From positions 1 through 10,279 of the forward strand of contig JAPLDV010000556.1 of the NCBI GenBank assembly GCA_026391235.1: a DNA stretch of 10,279 bases, read 5' to 3'. Shown piece after piece: positions 1 to 7,121 of the stretch; positions within the stretch are counted from its first letter, which is position 1, and each line of letters starts with the position of its first letter. Below the pieces are notes generated by a model. That model made no database searches. It worked only from the letters and a program-made list of their open reading frames with translations, and was not told the origin of the DNA. Source of the DNA: Bacteroidia bacterium (GTDB taxonomy: Bacteria; Bacteroidota; Bacteroidia; Bacteroidales; UBA12481). A program made the position numbers and the translations under genes.

Positions 1-284
1 GTCATTATGCCGGCATTATTGTACAATATATCTATACTGATTTTTAAATTCCGTACCTGGCTAATCAGTTGATTTACCTGCGATTCCTCCGAAAGATCGC
101 CATATACAGAATAAACGTTTACATTAGATTCTTTAAGCAACTCAACTGTTTTTGTACAACTTTCCCGAGTTCGTCCGTGCACAATTATGTTGCATCCAAG
201 GTTAGCTAATCCCAGTGCAATTTGCTGGCCTATTCCGCGGCTCGAACCTGTTACCAGGGCATTTTTCCCTTTTAGGCTAATCAT
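1..284 (-). CDS. Short-chain dehydrogenase/reductase (SDR), N-terminal part
   Basis: This is the first 94 codons of a classical SDR oxidoreductase; the gene leaves the window at base 1. The reverse strand opens with ATG at 284-282 and reads MISLKGKNALVTGSSRGIG, which carries the TGxxxGIG dinucleotide-binding loop of the Rossmann fold at about residues 12-19. The NNAG motif that follows beta-strand 4 lies near residue 90. An Arg follows the second beta-strand (HGR, about residue 41), which in this family often goes with NADP(H) rather than NAD(H). The catalytic Ser-Tyr-Lys part is outside the window, so the substrate cannot be told; such proteins are often labelled 3-oxoacyl-ACP reductase or gluconate/sugar dehydrogenase. 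A GGA a few bases before the ATG may serve as ribosome binding site. It lies 99 bases downstream of the Nudix-type regulator on the same strand, with no promoter seen between them, so co-transcription is likely. Confidence 0.9.
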   Translation of the reverse strand, partial: MISLKGKNALVTGSSRGIGQQIALGLANLGCNIIVHGRTRESCTKTVELLKESNVNVYSVYGDLSEESQVNQLISQVRNLKISIDILYNNAGIM

Positions 285-383
285 TTTATTCCAATTATTT
301 CACTCATAATTATGCTAAAACAACACCTGCATGGTCGATGGTTCAGAATGATATCAAGTTCATCGGACCCGTTTTCATGCCGG

Positions 384-908
384 TCAAATGATCAGGGAAA
401 ATTTCTCCTTCTTCTTTCTCTCATAAACGTCGCGGCTGAACATATAATACCGTGCGGGTTTGTGTGCCACTCCAACCTGTTTTTCATTCAGGGAAACCAC
501 AAACTCGAGGTTTGCCAGCTTCTTCCTGAAATTTCGCTTATCAAGGGGTTTCCCCAGTATGACCTCATACAGGTTCTGAATCTGCGAAGTCAGCGGATCC
601 TTCCCGATGGCCGCCAGCCATTGCTGGTCCTTCGGGTTGTTGAGCCGGCCGGGATCGCTGAAAACTGCAAATTGCTCCAGATAAATATCGTTGAGACCCG
701 TCAGTTCGAAGAGGATACGCTGGGCTGCACTGTCGAGGTCCTCATGGTTCCGGATATGATTACCGGGCAAAGTGAGATCTTTAAAAATAAGATCCTTGCC
801 TTTTGGCTTATACAGATGCCTCTCCAGCAACAGAACTTTCAGGCTTTTCAAGTCGTAACCAAGAATTACGCAGTCAACCGAGATGTGCTCGTTAAAGTCG
901 GTATTCAT
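384..908 (-). CDS. Nudix-type transcriptional regulator (NrtR/AraR-like), internally shortened
   Basis: A 174-residue protein of the group that joins a catalytically degenerate Nudix domain to a C-terminal winged helix and acts as a DNA-binding, usually sugar- or nucleotide-responsive repressor (NrtR, and AraR of Bacteroides). Seen: an N-terminal Nudix strand (VDCVILGYDLKSLKVLLLER, about residues 11-30); a Nudix box at about 49-72 where the second Gly is replaced (PGNHIRNHEDLD) and the catalytic REUXEE is RILFEL, so hydrolysis is unlikely; and the winged-helix signature QNLYEVILGKPLDKRNFRKK at 111-130. Family members are usually about 225-240 residues. Here DQQWLAAIGKDP (94-105) runs straight into LTSQIQNLYE, so the last strands and helix of the Nudix fold and the linker, about 55-70 residues, are absent although the frame is kept. 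It is divergent from the susC operon, with a promoter and inverted repeat just upstream, so it probably controls this PUL and itself. Whether the shortened protein folds is uncertain. Confidence 0.85.
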   Translation of the reverse strand: MNTDFNEHISVDCVILGYDLKSLKVLLLERHLYKPKGKDLIFKDLTLPGNHIRNHEDLDSAAQRILFELTGLNDIYLEQFAVFSDPGRLNNPKDQQWLAAIGKDPLTSQIQNLYEVILGKPLDKRNFRKKLANLEFVVSLNEKQVGVAHKPARYYMFSRDVYERKKKEKFSLII

Positions 909-915
909 CAGGTTT

Positions 916-930
916 GTGTATGATTTACAC
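916..930. promoter_or_regulatory. Inverted repeat GTGTA-N5-TACAC, candidate operator of the regulator gene
   Basis: A perfect 5+5 bp inverted repeat, GTGTA TGATT TACAC. It lies between the regulator's -7 element (which ends at 948) and its start codon (908), seven bases upstream of the ATG. The same arms with the same 5-base spacer recur at 1051-1065. By position, binding here would block transcription or early elongation of the regulator's own gene. That the Nudix-type protein is what binds is an inference from adjacency. Confidence 0.6.
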
Positions 931-947
931 TATCAAGGTTTCGAAAT

Positions 948-978
948 CAAAAATAAAGATTAAGATCCAACATGCAAA
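948..978 (-). promoter_or_regulatory. Promoter of the Nudix-type regulator gene
   Basis: On the minus strand TTTG (978-975) is followed after 19 bases by TATTTTTG (955-948), which matches the Bacteroidota sigma-ABfr consensus TTTG-N19-21-TAnnTTTG. Transcription would start near 942, about 35 bases before the ATG at 908, with the 916-930 inverted repeat inside the leader. Confidence 0.65.
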
Positions 979-1008
979 ATAACGTAAATTATTTTTTTTA
1001 AGTGTTTT

Positions 1009-1040
1009 CTTGTTTTTAATAATCCTTCTCGATAACTTTG
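1009..1040 (+). promoter_or_regulatory. Promoter of the susC operon
   Basis: On the plus strand CTTG (1009-1012) is followed after 20 bases by TAACTTTG (1033-1040), a full match to the Bacteroidota -7 element TAnnTTTG with the expected distance to a TTG -33 element. Transcription would start near 1047, just before the 1051-1065 inverted repeat. The next start codon is at 1166. Confidence 0.65.
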
Positions 1041-1050
1041 ATACCTGTTG

Positions 1051-1065
1051 GTGTACTTTATACAC
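1051..1065. promoter_or_regulatory. Inverted repeat GTGTA-N5-TACAC, candidate operator of the susC operon
   Basis: A perfect 5+5 bp inverted repeat, GTGTA CTTTA TACAC, with arms and spacing identical to the copy at 916-930 but a different spacer sequence. It begins ten bases after the susC -7 element, so it would cover about +5 to +19 of the transcript start region, a usual repressor position. Conservation of the arms with a varied spacer is what one expects of a dimeric protein site. Confidence 0.6.
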
Positions 1066-1165
1066 ACTCAATTCAATAATGTGGTTTGGGGAAAGGAAGA
1101 ACACTGGCACAACCCGTGAAGCTTTTATCTAAACAAACAATAACTCGTTTTTAAAACTATTTTCT

Positions 1166-1501
1166 ATGAAAAGACTTTTGCTGTTTGCAATTGTTGCCGC
1201 GCTTGGGCTGCAGGTATTTGCCCAGCAGCGCAGGGTAACAGGGCGCGTTACGGCGGATGAGGACGGAAGTCCGATCCCCGGCGTAACGGTCCTGATAAAA
1301 GGGACAACCAGCAGTGGGACCATTACGGGTGCGAGCGGGGATTTTTCCATCTCAGTTCCGCAAACCGGAGCCACTCTGCGGTTTTCCTTTGTCGGGAAGA
1401 TTCCCCAGGAGATTCCTGTGGGGTCGCTCAATGTAATCAATGTGGTGATGAAATCCAGCACGGTAGGCCTCGACGAGGTGGTTGTCGTGGGTTATCAGTG
1501 A
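1166..1501 (+). pseudogene. SusC-like TonB-dependent receptor, N-terminal fragment
   Basis: This 111-residue open frame is the front end of a SusC/RagA-family outer-membrane receptor. It begins with a Sec signal peptide (MKRLLLFAIVAALGLQVFA, cleavage probably before QQ), followed by a carboxypeptidase-D regulatory-like domain (about residues 22-95: VTGRVTADEDGSPIPGVTV and the following beta-sandwich strands) and the TonB box region DEVVVVGY at about 103-110. In intact relatives VVVGYG leads into the plug domain. Here GGTTAT is followed by CAGTGA and the frame stops. Homology resumes in another frame at once (SEPLYVID, from about 1497), so the plug segment between is missing. The start at 1166 is supported by the signal peptide. 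On its own this fragment would be a small periplasmic protein without transport function. Confidence 0.85.
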
Positions 1502-4178
1502 ACCTTTGTATGTTATTGATGCAATTCCCTTCCAGGGTGATGGCCAGGTTGTTGCTGGCTTCGACTGGGCCGGGGGCGCAAACGGACAGAACCGGGTCAA
1601 CCCTCTGTCTACTATAAACCCGGCGGATATCGTCAATATCGAAATCCTCAAGGATGCTTCTGCAACGGCAATCTACGGTTCGCGCGCTGCCAACGGTGTT
1701 GTACTCATCACAACCAGGCACGGCAAAACCGGTGAAACAAAGGTTGCCTATAACACCTTTTATGCCATCCAGTCGCTCCAGAAAAAAATTGGCATGATGG
1801 ATCTTCCGCAGTTTGCCGATTATCAACTGCAAATTTCCAAGGATCTTAACATGACCCCGAATGAACGGTACCTGGATCCTTCCTTGCTGGGACCGGGCAC
1901 GGACTGGCAGAATGAGGTTTTCCGCAAGGCTGGTATTCAGAGTCACCAGTTGTCGGTTACCGGAGGCACGGAAAAAACCACCTATGCAGTCAGCGGCGGA
2001 TGGTTTAAACAGGACGGTATCATCATAGGGTCCGGATTCGACCGCTTTACAACCCGGATGAATTTAGACAGCCAGCTGAAAAAATGGCTGAAAGTGGGCG
2101 CAAATATCTCCTTCGCCAAATCCAATGAGAAAATTACTCTCAATGATGGTGGCGATGGCGTAATCATGCAGGCCCTCTCAATGCAGCCTGATGTGGCTGT
2201 CAAGGATATGTACGGCAATTATGCAGGGCCCGATGTCTCCCTGGGAGGAGTCAGCTACAACCCCGTAGCCGCTGCCCTCCAGCGCAACAACACCCTCGCA
2301 CGTGAAAGGGTCATGGCTAACATTTATGCCAACGCAAACCTGATGAAGGGCCTCGATTTCCGGTCAGAATTCGGCATTGATAACAATAACTCAATGAACA
2401 AGGCATTTCATCCTACCTTCAAGTGGGGCGCCCTTATCAATACCGAAAACCAGATGCGGCAACGTGAGGAAAACACCTTTTTCTGGATCTGGAAAAACTA
2501 CCTGACCTATAACCTTAAACTCGGTGAAGCTCACAACCTCACTGCAATGGTGGGTACCGAATCCCAGCGCTCCGACTGGGAAGGCATCCAGATCACCAAA
2601 AAGAACTTCACCTCCAACGACATTCAAAACCTGAGCCAGGGCGATGACAAAACTTCCAGCACGAGTGGATGGAAGGATGCCGCTTCGCTCAGCTCCTATT
2701 TTGGCAGGTTCAATTATAACTATTCCGATCGCTACCTGGCTACTTTCACTTTGCGTGCCGATGGTTCCTCCAAATTCGGACCCAATAACAAATGGGGTTA
2801 CTTCCCGTCGGGCTCCCTCGCGTGGCGCATCAGCAATGAGAAATTCATGAAAAATGTGAGTGGCATCAGCAATCTGAAACTCAGGCTCGGCTATGGCCTC
2901 GTTGGCAACCAGGCTATCGGAACCTATCTGTACGGCTCCTCCCTGGTTACCGTAAAAACCCCGTTCGGCACCGCATACCGGATGGAGAAAATTTCCAATC
3001 CTAACCTGAAATGGGAAGCCACCTCACAGTATAACTTAGGGGTCGACCTTTCCTTGTTTTATGGCCGTGTCGATCTTTCGGTCGACTTGTATAACAAGCA
3101 AACCAGTGATATGTTGCTGCAGTTGTCGATCCCCAGCTACCTCGGTGGTTCCGGTTGGGATGATATTTCGGCTCCCTATGCTAACGTGGGGAAAATGGAA
3201 AATAAGGGATTCGAGATTACTTTGCTGACCCGCAATATCATGCGTGAAAAATTCAGCTGGAACACCGATTTCACCTTTACCCTTAACCGGAACCTGGTTA
3301 AGGAACTTGACGCCGAAAACCGGGTGTATTTTGGCAGCCTCAACTGGTACAGCGAATTCCAGACCGCAACCAAAACCGCTGCCGGGTATCCGCTGGGTGT
3401 GTTCTATGGATATCAAACCGAAGGGTTTTTTGCCAACCAGGAGGATATACTGAACCATGCCGTCCAGATCATCGATCCAACCTCAGTTACTGCTGAAGCT
3501 CCCAAAGGGAAAAACCTGGTCAACAAAACCACCGGGGTTTGGATCGGGGATATTAAATTCAAGGACCTGAATGGCGACGGGGTAATCAATACTGAAGACC
3601 AAACCATTATCGGTGATCCCAACCCAAAATTTTCATTTGGTTTCAACAACACCTTTTCATACGGGCCCTTCGAGCTGTCGTTATACATGGCCGGCTCCTA
3701 CGGATATGATATTCTAAACTATTCAAGGGTCGTTATCGAAGGTATGACAAGCATTTACAGCAACCAGGCCTCATCGGTGGATAACCGGGCACGCTTCGCT
3801 TTGATAGATCCGAACGGATCGGATCTCGATCCGGCAAATGTTTATCTTGCCAATCCGGATGCCGCCCTTCCGCGTCCCACCACAACGGATAACAACCGGA
3901 ATAACCGGATGTCCGACCGCTTTATCGAGGACGGATCCTACCTGCGAATCCAGAATATCAGCTTATCCTATACGCTGCCGAAAGCATGGTCGCAGAAATT
4001 CAATATCGAAAAGCTGAGGGTTTACGTTAACGGACAGAATCTCTGGATCCTGTCGAACTACAGCGGTTATGATCCCGAAATCGGGGCCTTTAACCAGAGC
4101 TCCCGGATGCAGAACGTCGATATGGGAAGGTATCCGACTCCAAGAATGATCTCATTCGGACTTGATATCGAGTTTTAA
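1482..4178 (+). pseudogene. SusC-like TonB-dependent receptor, plug remainder and beta-barrel
   Basis: This long frame carries the rest of the SusC-like importer. Real homology starts at about 1497 with SEPLYVID, normally followed by DG(I/V)PF and here by AIPF. The plug then continues with VNIEILKDASATAIYGSRAA and GVVLITT, after which come some 800 residues of 22-strand barrel rich in aromatic and Asn residues. It ends in SFGLDIEF, with the terminal Phe typical of outer-membrane barrels. SusC proteins draw SusD-bound oligosaccharides through the outer membrane with TonB energy. The piece has no signal peptide of its own: the first few codons (from TTG at 1482) are only the N-terminal region read out of frame. 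Compared with intact family members about 60-70 residues of the plug are absent between VVVGY and EPLYVID, and the loss is not a multiple of three. As it stands the receptor cannot be made. SusD follows after 38 bases. Confidence 0.88.
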
Positions 4179-4216
4179 TCATGACACCGATTTGTACATC
4201 CAATAAAGAAAATCTT

Positions 4217-5869
4217 ATGAAAAATAGTTTAAAATATTTAATGGCATTATCGGTCACCATGCTCCTGGGATCATGCGGCAAGGATTTCCTCGATATCGCA
4301 CCGCAGGATAAACTGACTGCCGATAATTACTACCGGAATGAAGCAGAAGTGAAAGCCGCAACGGCTTCCCTTTACGGATTCCCCTGGTTTGGTTTCAATG
4401 ACAAGTTTTTCTGGCTCGCCGGCGACATGTTGTCGGGCAATATGTATTATACCTATGATCAGGAAGGACAGTTCTTCTATTTTACTTTTACTGAAGGGAA
4501 TGCCCATATTTCAGGCGGATGGAAAAGCCTTTTCCGTGTTGTTTCCTATGCCAACTCCATCATCAATGACATGCCAATCGCTGCCGCAGGCAACGTAGAT
4601 CAGGGAGTCATTGACCGGGCATTGGGCGAAGCCCGGTTTATCCGCGGGACGGCTTACTATTTCCTGACTGAACTCTGGGGTGAAGTACCCATCGTGGAAA
4701 ACTCCACTGAACTGGTTACCAGCAATAACACCATGCTTAAGAAAAATACCCGGTCGAGCCTGTATGAATTTATCCGCCGGGATTTCCAATATGCAGCTGA
4801 CAACCTGCCAACTACCGATGCAGCGGGTCGTATCAATAAATGGTCGGCGAAAGGAATGCTGGCAAAACTGTACCTCACTATGGCTCAGAATCTGAGCGAT
4901 CCCAAATCAGCTGAATACTTTGGGAAAGCCAGGGAGCTGGCTGCCGATGTGATCAATAACAGTGGTGCTTCGCTCATGCCAAACTATGCCGATCTGTTCA
5001 AAATCGAGAACAACAACAATTCCGAATCCATGTTTGCCTTCCAGTTCATGGAGGGTGCTTACGGTATCGGCAACAGCCACCAGGCCAACTGGGCCCGCAG
5101 CAGCGTGATCACCGGCAATACCGAGTGCTGGGGCGGAGGGAAATGTGCATCCTATGATTTTACCCAGACTATTGAAAACGGTGACCTGCGACGGAAGTCC
5201 ATCTACATGACCAAGGACGACCTCTATCCGGAGATCAGTAAAGCTCAGGGTGGATATTTGTATAAACTGGTAAACCGCGATCCCAATGATCCGAACATTA
5301 CCCTCGAAGGTGCAACCGCAGTCTTGAACAGCGTTAAGAAATACGTTGTCGGGAGTGCGGAAGACACCAATGGCAAAGTATCTACCGGCCAAGCCACGGC
5401 AATCAACCAGTATATTCTCCGACTGGCCGACGTATACCTGATCTATGCCGAAGCTGCTCTCGGAAACAGCACCTCAACCAGTGACGGAGATGCGCTTACG
5501 TATTTCAATGCCATTCGCAAAAGGGCCAATCTTGTTTCCAAAGGAAGCATCACCTTTGATGATATCCTGAAGGAACGCAGGGTGGAATTCTGTTTTGAAA
5601 GCCTGTACTGGTTTGATATCAAACGGTTCTATTACAGGGATCCGCAAGGTGCTTTGAGTTACCTGAACAGTCAGCGGAGGGGTGATACCTATCGCCGCCT
5701 GAGCGGGGACAATGTTCCGGATGAGAACCTTTTCGAAGGATATGAACTGATCGCGCCAGATGTGCCCGTAGTTGTAGCTGAAAGCCAGATGTTCCTGCCG
5801 ATACCTGCTGCCGAAGTCGTTGCGAATCCACTGCTGCTTGAACAGGCAGTTGAATATATCTTTAAGTGA
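4217..5869 (+). CDS. SusD/RagB-like outer-membrane glycan-binding lipoprotein
   Basis: A complete 550-residue SusD homologue, which sits on SusC as a lid and delivers glycan. The start at 4217 was chosen over an ATG 36 bases upstream because it begins a lipoprotein signal (MKNSLKYLMALSVTMLLGSC) with the lipidated Cys at residue 20; GKDFLD follows, as is usual in the family. Family blocks seen in order are LTADNYYRNEAEVKAA (N-terminal SusD-like domain), EARFIRGTAYYFLTELWGEV and AKGMLAKLYL (TPR-like helices), ILRLADVYLIYAEA, YFNAIRKRANL and ERRVEFCFESLYWFDIKRF (RagB/SusD C-terminal domain), ending in FLPIPAAEVVANP. Length is normal and no lesion is seen. It is in the susC operon, 25 bases before the next gene. 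The glycan is not readable from the protein; the GH26 gene downstream suggests mannan. Confidence 0.95.
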   Translation: MKNSLKYLMALSVTMLLGSCGKDFLDIAPQDKLTADNYYRNEAEVKAATASLYGFPWFGFNDKFFWLAGDMLSGNMYYTYDQEGQFFYFTFTEGNAHISGGWKSLFRVVSYANSIINDMPIAAAGNVDQGVIDRALGEARFIRGTAYYFLTELWGEVPIVENSTELVTSNNTMLKKNTRSSLYEFIRRDFQYAADNLPTTDAAGRINKWSAKGMLAKLYLTMAQNLSDPKSAEYFGKARELAADVINNSGASLMPNYADLFKIENNNNSESMFAFQFMEGAYGIGNSHQANWARSSVITGNTECWGGGKCASYDFTQTIENGDLRRKSIYMTKDDLYPEISKAQGGYLYKLVNRDPNDPNITLEGATAVLNSVKKYVVGSAEDTNGKVSTGQATAINQYILRLADVYLIYAEAALGNSTSTSDGDALTYFNAIRKRANLVSKGSITFDDILKERRVEFCFESLYWFDIKRFYYRDPQGALSYLNSQRRGDTYRRLSGDNVPDENLFEGYELIAPDVPVVVAESQMFLPIPAAEVVANPLLLEQAVEYIFK

Positions 5870-5894
5870 ACAAACCGAATATAAATATCTGGAA

Positions 5895-7106
5895 ATGAAA
5901 AAGTATATAAACCATTTACCGATCATGCTGATCGCGGTGATGATAACCGGGATGATCGGGTTTTCCGCGACCTCCTGCAACAAGGAGACTGCCGGTGACC
6001 CTGAGATTTTCTATGTCCGTGTAACAACACCCGCCAAGTCAGATTCCCTGCTCGTTGGTGCCTACATGGGCAACCTCGTGGCAATTGTCGGTCAGAACCT
6101 CGGAAATGTTCAGGAAATCTGGTTCAACGATCAAAAGGCTACCTTAAATCCTGCTTATGTTACGGATAAATCTATCCTTGTGAGCGTGCCCAGTTCTGTG
6201 CCCAGTACCGTTACTAACAAGATCCGCCTGATTTTCAGGGATAAAAGTGAAATGCTCTATGAATTTTCGGTGAATGTTCCCGGACCGGTACTTTCGGCAA
6301 TCAAGTGCGAATACATGCCGGCCGGCGAGCTGATTGAGCTGACCGGTGACTTCTTTTTCGAACCGAAAGTGACTTTCCCGGGTGACATCCAGGGCGTTAT
6401 CGCTGACTTTGATAAAACAATCATGCATGTGACGGTTCCTGAAGGAGCCGGATCCGGGCCGATCACGATACAGACTAATTTCGGCAAGGTCAATTCAAAA
6501 TTCCTCTTCCGGGATAACAACAACGTGATTCTCGATTTCGACAATACGAAACATGAAAGCTGGACCGCTCCCATCGCCCTGGCTGCTTCCAATCCCGACC
6601 CGGCACCCTGCTCAGGCAACTATGCCTTTTTTAAGCATACAGCGGTTGGTGAATGGATGTGGACCAATGAACTGACCCTTCAGTACTGGGCTCCACGGAG
6701 TGCCCGGGGGAATGTTCCAGTTGCCAAAGGTCAGGTGAGCGACCTCGTTTTCCGGTTCGAAGCCAACGTTCCAATCGAATGGAAGGATATACGAATGGAG
6801 ATTTTCTTTGCCAAATATGATGAAAATCATGGCCGCGATGATGCGGGCGTTGCAATAGCCCGATGGAAACCCTGGAAAAAGGGTCCATACAAAACCAACG
6901 GCTGGGAAACCATCTCCATCCCTCTGTCAGAATTTAAGTACAGCACCAGCGATGGGAACACTGACGAAATCGGCTCTTCCGGTATCAAGGACCTGTCGGT
7001 TTTGACCAACGTGACCATGATGCTGTTCGGACCGTTTGAAACCGGCACCACGGAGAAAACTCCCGTACTCATCTGCGTTGATAATTTTCGCATTGTTTCC
7101 AAATAA
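5895..7106 (+). CDS. IPT/TIG-domain surface glycan-binding lipoprotein (SGBP-like)
   Basis: A 403-residue lipoprotein in the SusE/SusF position of the PUL. The start at 5895 gives a signal sequence ending in FSATSC (Cys28); the open frame extends further upstream, but only over the end of susD. After the signal come two IPT/TIG-type beta-sandwich domains, about residues 36-128 (VAIVGQNLGNVQEIWF) and 130-206 (IELTGDFFFEPKVTFPGD). A C-terminal beta-sandwich of about 195 residues follows (208-403), rich in Trp (WTAP, WMW, YWAP, RWKPWKKG, GWETISIPL) and closing with CVDNFRI. This layout matches known surface glycan-binding proteins, such as the xyloglucan-binding SGBP-B type, where IPT domains are spacers and the last domain binds sugar. 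Its last domain resembles that of the next gene. Gaps are 25 bases to susD and 15 to the next gene, so co-transcription is near certain. Binding specificity is unknown. Confidence 0.88.
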   Translation: MKKYINHLPIMLIAVMITGMIGFSATSCNKETAGDPEIFYVRVTTPAKSDSLLVGAYMGNLVAIVGQNLGNVQEIWFNDQKATLNPAYVTDKSILVSVPSSVPSTVTNKIRLIFRDKSEMLYEFSVNVPGPVLSAIKCEYMPAGELIELTGDFFFEPKVTFPGDIQGVIADFDKTIMHVTVPEGAGSGPITIQTNFGKVNSKFLFRDNNNVILDFDNTKHESWTAPIALAASNPDPAPCSGNYAFFKHTAVGEWMWTNELTLQYWAPRSARGNVPVAKGQVSDLVFRFEANVPIEWKDIRMEIFFAKYDENHGRDDAGVAIARWKPWKKGPYKTNGWETISIPLSEFKYSTSDGNTDEIGSSGIKDLSVLTNVTMMLFGPFETGTTEKTPVLICVDNFRIVSK

Positions 7107-7121
7107 TTAACATTAGCAATC

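Larger units (their letters stand above)
909..1165. other. Divergent intergenic control region
   Basis: This 257-base, AT-rich stretch lies between the divergent regulator and susC start codons. It holds two back-to-back Bacteroidota-type promoters and two copies of a 15-bp inverted repeat, each listed separately. Bases about 1066-1165 would form a susC leader of roughly 100-120 bases with no clear hairpin and no strong Shine-Dalgarno sequence. A short open frame on the minus strand here has no family features and lies over the promoters, so I do not call it a gene. Confidence 0.75.

Noticed and set aside
312..923. 203-codon plus-strand open frame opposite the Nudix-type regulator
   Set aside because: It is the antisense shadow of a recognisable protein family on the minus strand and shows no domain, signal or start context of its own.
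925..1110. 61-codon minus-strand open frame in the divergent intergenic region
   Set aside because: It overlaps both promoters and both inverted repeats, is AT-driven in composition and matches no family I recognise.
1482..1501. Programmed ribosomal frameshift joining the two susC frames
   Set aside because: No slippery heptamer is seen in the overlap, and a shift would not restore the roughly 60-70 plug residues that are absent.
4181..4216. Upstream ATG as the start of susD
   Set aside because: It would put twelve residues before a complete lipoprotein signal peptide that starts properly at 4217.
5820..5894. Upstream start for the 403-residue IPT lipoprotein
   Set aside because: It lies inside the end of susD and would place 25 unrelated residues before the signal peptide at 5895.
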